A DNA stretch of 64,000 bases, taken from Candidatus Flexifilum affinis (lineage in GTDB: Bacteria; Chloroflexota; Anaerolineae; Aggregatilineales; Phototrophicaceae). Below are positions 36,144 through 45,397 of this stretch, piece after piece. The first letter of the stretch is position 1. Every line of letters starts with the position of its first letter. The translations under genes and the position numbers were made by a program. The notes beneath the pieces were generated by a model that was not told the origin of the DNA, did not search any database, and saw nothing but the letters and a program-made list of their open reading frames with translations. The DNA is taken from assembly GCA_016713325.1 (NCBI GenBank), contig JADJPJ010000004.1, positions 496,001-560,000 on the forward strand, read 5' to 3'.

Positions 36144-37283
36144 ATGGCCCATTCGGAGTTTCGCGTCCCGCGTTCGCGCGCCTTTCGCACCCATGCCGCT
36201 ATGCGCGACGAGATTCTGAGCGCGCTGGAACCGCTGCTGTTCGGCTCTATGAACGGCGCTTACGAGGCGCGGTCGCGGCTTGAGCACGCCTGGGCCGAGC
36301 ACTTCGGCCAACCGCACGCGATCGCGGCGCATTCGGGCACCATCGCCCTGGTGGTGGCCCTGCGGGCTTGCGGCGTTGGCCCCGACCACGAAGTCATCAC
36401 CGTGGGGAATTCCGATATTTCGACCACGGCGGCGGTGCGCCACTGCGGGGCGACGCCGGTGCTCTGCGACGTGCTCGAAGAGGACTACACCCTCGATCTG
36501 AGCCTGGTGGAGGCGCTGATCACCCCGCGGACGCGCGCCATCCTGCCGGTCGATCTGCACGGCCACCCCGCCGATGTGCGCGGCCTGCGTGCCATCGCCG
36601 ACCGTTACGATCTGCGCATTGTCGAGGATGCGGCGCTGGCCGCCGGCGCGTTCGATCACGGTCTGCCGGTCGGCGCGTTCGCCGATGCCGCAGTTTTCAG
36701 CTTCGCCCCCTTCAAGCCGCTGGGCAGCGTCGGCAATGGCGCGATGATCGTCGCCCACGACGAGCGCATCGCCCGCCAGAGTCGCCTGCTGGTCGGCTAC
36801 GGCCATGACCCGGACGCCGGCGACCTTGCGGTGGGCCATCAGCGCTACATCGAAGAAGGCTTCAACGTCCCGCTCGATGGCATGGAAGCGGCCCTGCTCA
36901 CCGTTAAACTGCCGTATCTCTCCAATTGGACCGCCCGCCGTCAGGTAGTGGCGCGCGCCTATGAGAACGGGTTGGCCGATACCTCCGTCATATGCCCGCG
37001 TTTTCGAGCGGACTCCCAGCCGACATTTCGCTCGTACACCGTCCAGGTGCCGGATCGGCAGGCAGTTTATACACATCTGCGCAAAGTTGGCGTCGAGGTC
37101 GTGCTCCATTACACGCCCCCGGCGCATCGCCATCCCGTTTACGGTGGGCCTTTGCCCAACTCGCATGCACTCCCCGTGACAGACCGGCTCTCCGAGACTC
37201 TCATCTGCCTGCCGGTGACGCCCGAACTGACGGACGACGAGATTGCGTATGTTCTCAGCGAACTGCGCGCCCAACTGACTTGA
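36144..37283 (+). CDS. DegT/DnrJ/EryC1-family aminotransferase
   Basis: The ATG at 36144 follows AAAGAGGAG. The 379 residues hold AIAAHSGTIALVVALRACGV (phosphate site), VDLHGHPADVRGLRAIADRY, the PLP aspartate in IVEDAALAAGA and the Schiff-base lysine in FSFAPFKPLGSVGNGAM. It is a complete, apparently active enzyme. The family normally aminates keto-sugars; the catabolic context suggests another ketone substrate or the reverse reaction. It is 16 bases after the permease gene. Confidence 0.88.
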   Translation: MAHSEFRVPRSRAFRTHAAMRDEILSALEPLLFGSMNGAYEARSRLEHAWAEHFGQPHAIAAHSGTIALVVALRACGVGPDHEVITVGNSDISTTAAVRHCGATPVLCDVLEEDYTLDLSLVEALITPRTRAILPVDLHGHPADVRGLRAIADRYDLRIVEDAALAAGAFDHGLPVGAFADAAVFSFAPFKPLGSVGNGAMIVAHDERIARQSRLLVGYGHDPDAGDLAVGHQRYIEEGFNVPLDGMEAALLTVKLPYLSNWTARRQVVARAYENGLADTSVICPRFRADSQPTFRSYTVQVPDRQAVYTHLRKVGVEVVLHYTPPAHRHPVYGGPLPNSHALPVTDRLSETLICLPVTPELTDDEIAYVLSELRAQLT

Positions 37284-37307
37284 TAGAGAGTGATGGAGTT
37301 CAAGCGC

Positions 37308-38690
37308 ATGTCCGATTCCCGTACGTTGATTCAGAAGATCGCCGAGCACACCGTGCAGCTCCAGTTGGAGGACATCTCCCCGGAGGCCGTGCAGATGGCC
37401 AAATGGGTGCTGTTCGATTCCATCGGGACCGCTCTGGGTGGCTCGCAGCGTGAGCTGGGCCAGAAGGCCCTGCGCTACAGCCAGGCCGTGATGCGCGGCG
37501 ACGAGGCCACCCTGATCCGCGACGGAAGCCGCGTCTCGGTCGAAGGGGCGGCCTTTGCCAATGCCGTCATGACCAAGATCCTCGGCATGGACGACTCGCA
37601 TCGCTCGGCCGGCCATATCGCGTCACAGGTGATTCCGGCTGTCCTGGCCGTCAGCGAAGCCTATCACACGCCCGGCCGCGACATGCTGGCCGCCATCGTC
37701 GCCGCCTACGACTTCGCCGTGCCGATGGGACTTCAGGTCCGTTATTGGCAGCGCGCGCGCGGCCTGGACCTCAAGGGAACCGTGGGGTCGATGGCGTCGG
37801 CACTGGCCGCGGCGCGCTGTGCCGGCCTGAGCGTCGAACAAACGGCGAATGCGCTGGCGCTGGCGGCCGATCTGGCTTCCGGCACCGAGCAGTACGTCCA
37901 CGAGGGCGGCCCGTGCGACACCAAAGACCTGATCGCCGGCTTTGGGGCGCGCCACGGCGTCTTCGCCATGTCCCTGGCCAAGCACGGATTCCATGGCCCG
38001 GCCGGGGCGCTGGACGGCGAGTACGGGTTCTTCCGCGCGTTTGGCGACGGCGGCGACCCGGCGATTTTCGACCAGCTCGGCAAAGAATTCGCCATTGTCA
38101 CGACCGGCTTCAAGCCGCATGGCGGCTGCCGGCACACCCATCAGGCGGTCGACGCCGTCCAGCAGATGCTCGCCGAAGCGCCGATCGATCCGGCGGCGAT
38201 CGAGCGCGTCCGGCTGGCGACGTACCGCTACGCCACCCAGCCGCTCTTCCGCGTCGACCCGAACCCGCCGTCCGCCCAGGTGGCCGGCCTGAGCATCCGC
38301 GTGGGCACATCGGTGGCGCTGTCGCGGGGCAGCTCGTTGCCCGACGACCTGACTCACTGGGACGACCCGGACGTGCGCCGGCTGCGCCAGATCATCGAGG
38401 TCGAGGTCGACCCCGAGCTGGAAGAAAAGTACCCATCCATGAACGGCTGCCATCTGGAGGTGGTGCTGAAATCGGGCGAGACCCGGCGCTCTTACGTGCC
38501 CTACATGAAAGGGGAGCCTGAATTTCGCATGAATGCGCCGGAACTGATGGAGAAGTTCTACGCGCTGACCCGGCGTCTGTACTCAAGGGAACACGTCGAG
38601 GCGATTTACGCCCAGTGCGATCAGCTTGAGATGCTGACCGGTCCCGAGGCCATTCTCACGATGACCGCCGACCAGGTCCCCGCCCTCTAG
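37308..38690 (+). CDS. MmgE/PrpD family protein
   Basis: The ATG at 37308 is chosen because GGAG lies 8 bases upstream; an ATG at 37293 is also open. The 460 residues match the MmgE/PrpD fold: KWVLFDSIGTALGGSQREL, NAVMTKILGMDDSHRSAGHI, GTVGSMASALAAARCAGLS and KPHGGCRHTHQAVDA. Members are dehydratases or isomerases such as 2-methylcitrate dehydratase, and several act in other carboxylic acid pathways. It is the last gene of the operon; a MITE copy and a terminator follow. Confidence 0.88.
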   Translation: MSDSRTLIQKIAEHTVQLQLEDISPEAVQMAKWVLFDSIGTALGGSQRELGQKALRYSQAVMRGDEATLIRDGSRVSVEGAAFANAVMTKILGMDDSHRSAGHIASQVIPAVLAVSEAYHTPGRDMLAAIVAAYDFAVPMGLQVRYWQRARGLDLKGTVGSMASALAAARCAGLSVEQTANALALAADLASGTEQYVHEGGPCDTKDLIAGFGARHGVFAMSLAKHGFHGPAGALDGEYGFFRAFGDGGDPAIFDQLGKEFAIVTTGFKPHGGCRHTHQAVDAVQQMLAEAPIDPAAIERVRLATYRYATQPLFRVDPNPPSAQVAGLSIRVGTSVALSRGSSLPDDLTHWDDPDVRRLRQIIEVEVDPELEEKYPSMNGCHLEVVLKSGETRRSYVPYMKGEPEFRMNAPELMEKFYALTRRLYSREHVEAIYAQCDQLEMLTGPEAILTMTADQVPAL

Positions 38691-38706
38691 AGCAGTTGTG
38701 GAAATT

Positions 38707-38818
38707 CAGTGGATCACGAAGGTTCACCTTGATCCATCAATAGCTGCGTTTTTGAGCCAACCTCACCCCAAAAGTCCAACGCCCTCTGGGGGGGCGGGGG
38801 TGGGTCACCGATTCACTG
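38707..38818 (+). mobile_element. MITE-like element, copy 2, internally shortened
   Basis: CAGTGGATCACG at 38707 and GATTCACTG ending at 38818 are the ends. The left half matches copy 1 closely (AGCTGCGTTTTTGAGCCAAC and on), but the central hairpin and right arm are mostly replaced by a G-rich stretch, leaving 112 bp. Flanks AAATT and AAATG could be a decayed 5-bp duplication. It lies just after the MmgE/PrpD gene. Confidence 0.7.
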
Positions 38819-38824
38819 AAATGG

Positions 38825-38886
38825 GCCGCGAGGCAGTTGGAGAGCTGGCGTAGGGTTGCCAACTCGACTACTGCCTCGCGGCTTTT
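38825..38886 (+). terminator. Long-stem terminator after MmgE/PrpD operon
   Basis: GCCGCGAGGCAGT (38825-38837) pairs perfectly with ACTGCCTCGCGGC (38870-38882), and TTTT follows at 38883-38886. The 32-base loop contains a smaller TTGG/CCAA pairing. It ends the 17-kb plus-strand operon. The remaining bases to 39049 show no gene. Confidence 0.65.
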
Positions 38887-39049
38887 CGAGCACCGCGCGT
38901 AATCCTTCCCTGGGCGACGGCGCTGGCGAACGCACCCGTCTTCGGCCGGTCCCCTGAATGACGCCTCAACCCGTGACGTAAGAACGACCCACTGATCAGG
39001 ACGCCATTCTGCTGTCTTACCGTGGTTTCTGCTCAGCATCAGCAGTTGT

Positions 39050-39077
39050 TTGACAATACAATAGGATACGACATAAT
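39050..39077 (+). promoter_or_regulatory. Sigma-70-type promoter of HutC-type gntR gene
   Basis: TTGACA (39050-39055) and CATAAT (39072-39077) are 16 bases apart and lie 79 bases before the regulator ATG. The -35 is perfect and the -10 has five of six bases. Confidence 0.65.
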
Positions 39078-39155
39078 ACAAAGCAACGTGCTCGCTCCCG
39101 TCCCTGTCTTTCGCACGGCTGCCCTGACATCCCTATCGCGCATAACGGGTGACTC

Positions 39156-39932
39156 ATGATGTCGATAAACCGGAGTAGCCCAATCCCCTTATACCGCCAG
39201 TTGTATGCGCTCCTGCGCAGTCAAATCGAAGCGCGCGAATACAAGACCCATGACGCGCTGCCCACTGAAGAACAGCTTGCAGAGAAACACGCGGTCAGCC
39301 GAGTCACGGTCCGCAAGGCGCTGCAAATCCTCGCCGACGACGGGCTCATCGTCCGGCAGTCGGGCAAAGGCACGTTCGTCTACCCCGGCAAGATCGCCGA
39401 AAAACTCAACTCCCTGCAGGGTTTCGCCGAGATGATGGCGGCCGATTATCCGGCGCAGGTCATGGCGATCCTGAGTCTGGAAGTGCTGCCGGCTGACAGC
39501 AGCACGGCGGAAGCGCTGAATCTCGAAGTCGAGGACCGGATTCTGCGGGTCAAGCGCCTGCACGCCGTCGAGAAACGGCCGGTGGCCTACGCGGTCATCT
39601 CCCTTCCGTTTGAAATCGGCAAGCTCCTGACCCCGCACGAGATGGAGAGCACTCCGATCTACACGCTCCTGATGCGCAAGGCGAACATCGCCGTGATTCG
39701 GGCCAACCAGCGGGTGACGGCCGTGGCGGCCGATTCTGACGTTGCGCACCGCTTGAATATCGCCGTGGGCGCGCCGGTTCTCACCATCGAGCGCGTCACC
39801 TACGCAGCCGAGGACCGCCCGGTCGAACTCATCCAGCTCTTCTATCCCGGCGGGCAGCACGAACTGGTCATGGAGCTGTACCGCGATACCACCCAGAACA
39901 CGATTCAGGTAGCGAGGCAGAACACTCCGTAG
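39156..39932 (+). CDS. GntR-family regulator, HutC/UTRA type
   Basis: The 258-residue product has an N-terminal winged helix (PLYRQLYALLRSQIEAREY, EQLAEKHAVSRVTVRKALQI, the wing QSGKGTFVY) and a C-terminal UTRA ligand domain (EDRILRVKRLHAVEKRPVAY, QRVTAVAADSDVAHRLNIA). It heads the operon of amidohydrolase, creatininase-like, aminotransferase and transporter genes and is its likely repressor, with the ligand being the imported compound or a product of it. Confidence 0.9.
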   Translation: MMSINRSSPIPLYRQLYALLRSQIEAREYKTHDALPTEEQLAEKHAVSRVTVRKALQILADDGLIVRQSGKGTFVYPGKIAEKLNSLQGFAEMMAADYPAQVMAILSLEVLPADSSTAEALNLEVEDRILRVKRLHAVEKRPVAYAVISLPFEIGKLLTPHEMESTPIYTLLMRKANIAVIRANQRVTAVAADSDVAHRLNIAVGAPVLTIERVTYAAEDRPVELIQLFYPGGQHELVMELYRDTTQNTIQVARQNTP

Positions 39933-39948
39933 AAGGCGGTTAGAGCAC

Positions 39949-40746
39949 ATGGCAGTGATCGACAGCCATACGCATATCGGGCTGGAGTCTTTCCTGGCGG
40001 AGCCGATCTCCGCGGAAAAGCGGAAACGGCCGGCCTTTCAGGACCGCATGTTCAACTCCATCGAGACCCTGATCGGCCGCATGGATGCGAACGGCATCGA
40101 CGCGGCTGTGGCCTTTGGCTTTCCCCTGAAGGAAATCGACCGAAACCAGGCCAATGACTACGTGCTGGCCGCTCACCGCGCCTACCCGAAGCGCATCATC
40201 CCCTTTGCCTTGGTCGGGGATGACACCGAGCACTGGCTGAAACAGGGCGCCCTGGGCTTCAAGCAGCAGAATATCCTGTATGAGCCGGAGCGGTTCGACG
40301 TGATCCGCGCCTACCGCGTGATGGCCGATGCCGGCGTCCCCATGCTGATTCACTTTCGCGCGGGTGAAGGCTACAGCGTGCCAGACCAGGCAAAGTCCAT
40401 CCTGCGCCAGGTTCCTCGGTTGAAGCTGATCGTCGCGCACATGGGACGGAATACCCCGAACACCGGCGCCCGGGTCGAGGAAGCCGTCATGGGACTGCGC
40501 GACGAACCCGGTGTCGTCTTCGAAACATCCACGGTGCGCGACCCGGCAGTCATCGCGCGGGTGGTGGAGATCGTCGGCATGGAGCGCGTCCTGTTCGGTT
40601 CCGACTATCCCTTCAATTCGTACCAGGATGCCGACCCGCTGGCCGAGGAGATCCGCGTCATCGAACGCGCCGGCCTCTCGCCGGAGGCCAGAGCCCATGT
40701 CATGGAATTGAACATTCAGCACATCACAGGATGGAGGCTTGCATGA
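39949..40746 (+). CDS. Amidohydrolase-family protein (TIM-barrel metal hydrolase)
   Basis: The 265-residue product fits the amidohydrolase_2 group (PF04909). It has the metal motif VIDSHTHIGLE near the start, IHFRAGEGY, LKLIVAHMGRN with a further His, and the final metal aspartate in VLFGSDYPFNSYQ. Such enzymes are small metal-dependent hydrolases or decarboxylases. The stop overlaps the ATG of the creatininase-like gene (ATGA), so the two act together. Confidence 0.85.
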   Translation: MAVIDSHTHIGLESFLAEPISAEKRKRPAFQDRMFNSIETLIGRMDANGIDAAVAFGFPLKEIDRNQANDYVLAAHRAYPKRIIPFALVGDDTEHWLKQGALGFKQQNILYEPERFDVIRAYRVMADAGVPMLIHFRAGEGYSVPDQAKSILRQVPRLKLIVAHMGRNTPNTGARVEEAVMGLRDEPGVVFETSTVRDPAVIARVVEIVGMERVLFGSDYPFNSYQDADPLAEEIRVIERAGLSPEARAHVMELNIQHITGWRLA

Positions 40747-41513
40747 AGGGGATTCTTCTGTCGGAGATTACCTATCAGGAGGCGGTCGAAGCATTCCAGA
40801 AATATAAGGTTGCGATGCTGCCCATTGGCGGCGGGACCAAAGAGCACGGTCCTCACCTGCCGCTTGGCACGGACCAGATGGTGGTCGATGAGCTGGCGCG
40901 CCGCGTGGTCGAGGCGACGCCGATCATTCTCCTGCCGACCCTGGCCTATGCCTACTATCCGGCCTTTGTCGACTGGCCGGGCAGCGTCTCCATTGAGGCG
41001 CGTCACTTCACCGACATGGTCGGCGACATTGTACGCTCGCTGCACCGGCACGGGGTGAAGAAATTCCTGCTGCTCGACGGCGGCGTCTCCACACATCCGC
41101 CGCTGCGCACCCTGTCCTCGGACCTGCACAACGATCTGGGCATCTGGGTGGCGGTCACGGATATTCTGGGACTGGGCTCGGAGGTCTACGCCGAGATCGA
41201 AGAGCAGGAGAAGGGCGGCCACGCCGACGAGATGGAGACCTCATGTATGCTGGCTCTGCGCCCCGACCTGGTGAAGATGGCGCTGGCGCCCCGCGAGTGG
41301 CGCAAGGGAGTCCCCGGTGCCTTTGGCAGGGATGGCGTGAAGAAGGTGCACGTCGGCGGCAAGATGGATACCCCCTTTGGCATTAACGGCGATGCGACGC
41401 TGGCGACAGCAGAGAAGGGTGAGAAGGCCCTGGCGGCCAAGGCGCAGGACATTATCACGTTTGTCGAGCACTTCATCGACTACCCACTCCCCGGAGAGGG
41501 AAGCGACGCATGA
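40743..41513 (+). CDS. Creatininase-family protein, KEHG/GVST subgroup
   Basis: The ATG at 40743 follows GGAGG and overlaps the previous stop. The 256 residues show the creatininase fold: GGGTKEHGPHLPLGTDQ, DWPGSVSIEARHF, GGHADEMETSCM. In canonical creatininase the ligands are Glu-x-His and a His in NGHGGN. Here the Glu-x-His position is Lys33-Glu34-His35 and NGHGGN reads DGGVST. His35 and Asp44 remain. This belongs to a divergent subgroup whose metal site must differ, so creatinine itself is not assured as substrate. Amide or lactam hydrolysis is the general role. Confidence 0.78.
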   Translation: MKGILLSEITYQEAVEAFQKYKVAMLPIGGGTKEHGPHLPLGTDQMVVDELARRVVEATPIILLPTLAYAYYPAFVDWPGSVSIEARHFTDMVGDIVRSLHRHGVKKFLLLDGGVSTHPPLRTLSSDLHNDLGIWVAVTDILGLGSEVYAEIEEQEKGGHADEMETSCMLALRPDLVKMALAPREWRKGVPGAFGRDGVKKVHVGGKMDTPFGINGDATLATAEKGEKALAAKAQDIITFVEHFIDYPLPGEGSDA

Positions 41514-42790
41514 GCGCGCCGCGAACGGAGGAGATCCTCGCGCAGGCCGCACGCTTTGATGCCGATTTCAACCCATCTTCGCCGCCCATCGTCATCGAAC
41601 GCGGCGAGGGTGCGACGATCACCGACACGGAAGGCCGCACGACCATCGATCTGAGCGACATCATCGCCAATATCGGCCACTGCCACCCCCGGCATGTCGA
41701 GGCGGTGCGTCAGGCCGCCGGCCAGATGATCACCGGCAAGAGCGGGCTGACCAACCCGCCGCGCGCGGAGTTGACCGCCCGTCTGGTTGCCATGACGCCC
41801 GACCATCTGGATCGGGTGTATCTGGTGGCCGGCGGCAGCGAAGCCATCGACTGGGCGATTCGCATCGCCCGGCGATTCACCGGCCGGCACGAGATCCTTG
41901 CCTTCTGGGGCGGGGTCTACGGCCGCACCTATGCGACGGCCAGCATGAACGGTCTGATGCGGCGCAAGCGGCAGTTTGGACCGGTCATGCCAGGGGTGAT
42001 TCATGCGCCTTTTCCCTACTGCTACCGCTGTCCGTTCGGCAAAAAGCCGGAAGACTGCGACTTCTACTGCATCGATTTCCTCGACCAGGTCCTTGACCAT
42101 GAGAGCACCGACGATCTGGCCGCGCTGGTCATCGAGCCGTACCTGGGTGTGGGCGGCATCGTTTTCCCACCCGAGGGCTACCTGACGCGCCTGCAGGCGT
42201 GGGCGGCCGAGCGGGATGTGCTGTTCATCCTGGATGAGATCCAGTCGTCGTTCGGTCGCATCGGCAAGATGTTCGCCCTCGAGTGGGAGGGCCTGGAACC
42301 CAACATGATCTGCATCGGCAAGGGGCTCGGCGGCGGCATCGCCATCGCCGCTGTGATTGCCGAGGCGCGGGTCATGGAGTCGCTCCAGCCTGGCGAGCTG
42401 AGCGGCGGCAACGGCGGCAACTTCCTGGCCTGTTCGTCTGCTCTCTCGGTGATCGCCATCATGGAGGATGAACGTCTGGCGGAACACGCCAATGAGATTG
42501 GCGCTTACTTCCTGGAGCGGCTGAAGCGGCTGCAAGAGGAATTCGCAGTGGTCGGCGATGTGCGTGGGAAAGGACTGACGCTGGCAATCGAGTTTGTGAA
42601 AAACCGCGAGACAAAGGAGCCGTATCGAGAGATCGTGCAGCGCATTAGCCAGATCTGTTATGCCAAGGGGGTTTATTGCGGGAGCAAAAGCCACATACTG
42701 GACATTCGCCCACCGTTGGTCATCACGCAGGAGCAAGCCATCTTTGCTGCCGACGTGATCGAGTCCGCCTTACGTGAAGTCGCGACTTGA
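41510..42790 (+). CDS. Class III aminotransferase
   Basis: The 426-residue product has the class III pattern: GATITDTEGRTTIDLSDIIA, VYLVAGGSEAIDWAIRIARR, the PLP aspartate motif LFILDEIQSSFGRIGKMFA and the Schiff-base lysine in MICIGKGLGGGIAIAAV. The cysteine-bearing YCYRCPFGKKPEDCDFYC insert is seen in several omega-aminotransferases of this family. It removes an amino group from an omega-amino or alpha-amino acid. The ATG overlaps the creatininase-like stop. Confidence 0.9.
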   Translation: MSAPRTEEILAQAARFDADFNPSSPPIVIERGEGATITDTEGRTTIDLSDIIANIGHCHPRHVEAVRQAAGQMITGKSGLTNPPRAELTARLVAMTPDHLDRVYLVAGGSEAIDWAIRIARRFTGRHEILAFWGGVYGRTYATASMNGLMRRKRQFGPVMPGVIHAPFPYCYRCPFGKKPEDCDFYCIDFLDQVLDHESTDDLAALVIEPYLGVGGIVFPPEGYLTRLQAWAAERDVLFILDEIQSSFGRIGKMFALEWEGLEPNMICIGKGLGGGIAIAAVIAEARVMESLQPGELSGGNGGNFLACSSALSVIAIMEDERLAEHANEIGAYFLERLKRLQEEFAVVGDVRGKGLTLAIEFVKNRETKEPYREIVQRISQICYAKGVYCGSKSHILDIRPPLVITQEQAIFAADVIESALREVAT

Positions 42791-42809
42791 GTCAATAAGG
42801 AGATGTGAC

Positions 42810-44379
42810 ATGCTTAAGCGAACCTCCCTCATCCTGCTGCTGATCGGCCTGCTCGTCCTGGCCGGGGTACAGGCGTCTGCCCAGGACGGCATGACGGTGC
42901 TCCGTTTTCCCATCACCAGCGACCCGGCCAGCCTCGAGCCCGGCCTCGTCAAGGAGTTGTTCTCCGGCCAACTAGCGCTGAACATGCATGCCGGGCTGTT
43001 CACCTACGATGCCGAGACCAACGTGGTGCCCTATCTGGTCAGTGACTACGAAGTCTCCGAGGATGGGCTGGTCTACACGTTCCGCCTGCGCGAAGACGCG
43101 CTGTGGCACAACGGCCGGGCAGTAGTGGCCGAAGATTTCAAGAAGGGTTGGGAGCGGTATCTCGATCCGAACGTCGGCGCGCAGACAGCCGGTGAGCCGT
43201 GGGCGCATGTCGTCGGCGGCCCGGAGCTGTATGCCGGCGAAGCCGAAGAACTGACCGGTGTGCAGGCGTTGGACGAGCACACGCTGCAAGTGACCCTGAC
43301 GCAGCCCTCGCTCAGCTTCCTGCAGGATCTGGCCGTGCCGGTGACCTGGGTGGTGCCGTCCGAGGCCGTGGTCGAAGGGCAGCCGGCCTGGGTGGGCGAT
43401 CCGGTGGGCGCCGGCCCGTTCAAGTTCGTCGAATGGACGCCCAACGTCCGCATCGTGCTGGAGGCGAATCCGGACTTCTTCCTGGGTAAGCCGGCTGTCG
43501 ACCGCATCGAATTCCTGGTCGTGCCCGACGCGTCGACGGCCATGGCGCAGTTTGAAGGCGGCGAACTGGATATCGTCGCCGTGCCGGCCAGCGATCTGGA
43601 ACGCGTGACCAACGACCCGACGCTGGGCAGCCAGCTCGCCTACTTCACGCGGGCGCAGCTCCAGTATGCCGGCATGAACCAGAGCATGTTCGAGCCCTTC
43701 CAGGATGCGCGCGTACGGCAGGCCTTCAACTATGCCATCGATCGCACCACGCTCGCCGAGAATATCCTCAGTAACTCCTGGACAGTGGCCACCGGACTCG
43801 TGCCCTCCGCACATCCCGGAATACAACGCGGACCTCCAGGGTTATGCCTACGATCCGGCGATGGCGCAGCAGCTTCTCGCCGACGCCGGCTATCCCAACG
43901 GTGAAGGCTTCCCGGCGCTCGAACTGGCGACGCTCAACAGCACCATTGGCGAAGTGGTGGCGGCCATGCTGAATCAGAATCTGGGCATCACCGTCGAAAT
44001 TCTCCAGCCGGAGCGCGGTGACATGATCGACGGGTTGTGGGCGCACGACCGCTGGCAGTTCTTCCTCTTCGGCTGGACGGCGGACTCGCCCAGCGCGTCG
44101 GTGTGGACCTACGAACTGCTGTACTGCGACCTGGACAGCAACTTCTCGACCTACTGCAACTCCGGCGTCGACGAGCTGATCGACACGGCCCGGAACGCCA
44201 CGGACTTCGAAGTGGCCAAACAGGCCTGGCAGGATGCCGAGGCCCTGGCGATGGAAGACGCGGCCATGGTGCCGCTGGGGTACGCGCGCTTCATCTACCT
44301 GGTCAGCCCGGCGGTGACGGGGTTCCAGGCCAACCTCTTTGGCCCTATGGGCTTCGAGACAGTCTCTATCGGGTCGTAA
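42810..44379 (+). pseudogene. Oligopeptide-type ABC substrate-binding protein, frameshifted
   Basis: AAGGAG precedes the ATG. A signal peptide (LILLLIGLLVLAGVQASAQ) is followed by the SBP_bac_5 fold: VYTFRLREDALWHNGRAVV, GAGPFKFVEWTPNVRIVLEA, VRQAFNYAIDRTTLAENI. After TGLVP near 43806 one extra base shifts the frame, and PHIPEYNADLQGYAYDP continues to 44379. Repaired length is about 522 residues. It serves the two permeases downstream. The single indel suggests an error or recent mutation. Confidence 0.8.
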
Positions 44380-44394
44380 CGATCTATGTTTCTG

Positions 44395-44422
44395 CAGGGG
44401 GTGGGTGCGTACCCGCCCCCTG
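44395..44422 (+). terminator. Hairpin between binding-protein and permease genes
   Basis: CAGGGGGTGGGT (44395-44406) and ACCCGCCCCCTG (44411-44422) form a 12-bp stem (one G-U pair) with a GCGT loop, 16 bases after the binding-protein stop. No U-run follows. Same position and style as in the other transporter operons. Confidence 0.6.
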
Positions 44423-44456
44423 GCTCGTCGGCTGATCCGGTTCGGGTGAATGAACG

Positions 44457-45386
44457 ATGCTTCGATATGCGGTCCAGCGGTCATTCTTCATCATCTTCAG
44501 CCTGCTTGGCGTGACCCTCCTGGCGTTTGTTGCGTCGCGTCTGGCGCCCGGCGACCCGCTGCGTCTGATGGCCGGCGATCAGAACCTCCCTCCGGAAGTG
44601 ATCGCCAACTGGCAGGCGCGCTATGGGTTGGATCAGCCGATCCTGGTCCAGTATGTGTATTACATCGGCAACGCCCTGCGGGGCGACCTGGGGACGTCCT
44701 ATCACTACATCGGTACTCCGGTGGTGGATTTGCTCGGTCCGGCCATTCTCGTGACGCTGCGGTGGGAGAGCGGGGCGCTCCTTGTCGCGATTGCGCTGGC
44801 GCTGCTGTTGGGGACCATCTCGGCGCTGCGCCATAACACCTGGGTCGATACCGGCGCCATGTCTATCGCCCTGGTCGGCATCTCGCTGCCGGACTTCGCC
44901 CTGGCCACTTTCCTGATCGTGATTTTCTCGCTGCGCCTGGACTGGCTGCCGGTGGCCGGCTACGAAACACCTGCGCACTTCGTCTTGCCGGCGATCACCC
45001 TGGCGGCGCGCCCCTGCGCCCTGCTGTCGCGCATGGTGCGCGCTTCCATGCTCGACGTCCTGAACCAGGACTATATGACCACAGCCCGCGCGAAGGGCCT
45101 TCGCGAGCGCAGCGTCATCCTTCGTCATGGTCTGCGCAACGCTCTGTTTCCCGTGCTCACGGTGATCGGCATCCTGGTCGGGCGCATCCTCAGCGGTTCG
45201 TTCATCGTCGAAACGATTTTCAACATCCCCGGCGTCGGGCGCCTGGGCGTGACCGCCGTTTTGCAGCGCGATTATCCGGTCATTCTGGGAGCGACCCTCG
45301 CGCTGGCGTTCGCCTTTCTGCTGTCGACCCTGGTGGTCGATCTCCTGTATGGGGTGCTCGATCCGCGCGTGCGGGCAAGGGATTAG
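44457..45386 (+). CDS. ABC transporter permease, DppB/OppB type
   Basis: The 309-residue product starts MLRYAVQRSFFIIFSLLGVT. It has the DppB marks RYGLDQPILVQYVYYIGNAL, the core helices, contact loop QDYMTTARAKGLRERSVILR and a final DLLYGVLDPRVRARD. It forms the channel with the next gene. No ATPases are encoded in this operon. Confidence 0.92.
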   Translation: MLRYAVQRSFFIIFSLLGVTLLAFVASRLAPGDPLRLMAGDQNLPPEVIANWQARYGLDQPILVQYVYYIGNALRGDLGTSYHYIGTPVVDLLGPAILVTLRWESGALLVAIALALLLGTISALRHNTWVDTGAMSIALVGISLPDFALATFLIVIFSLRLDWLPVAGYETPAHFVLPAITLAARPCALLSRMVRASMLDVLNQDYMTTARAKGLRERSVILRHGLRNALFPVLTVIGILVGRILSGSFIVETIFNIPGVGRLGVTAVLQRDYPVILGATLALAFAFLLSTLVVDLLYGVLDPRVRARD

Positions 45387-45397
45387 AAGAAAGCGCC

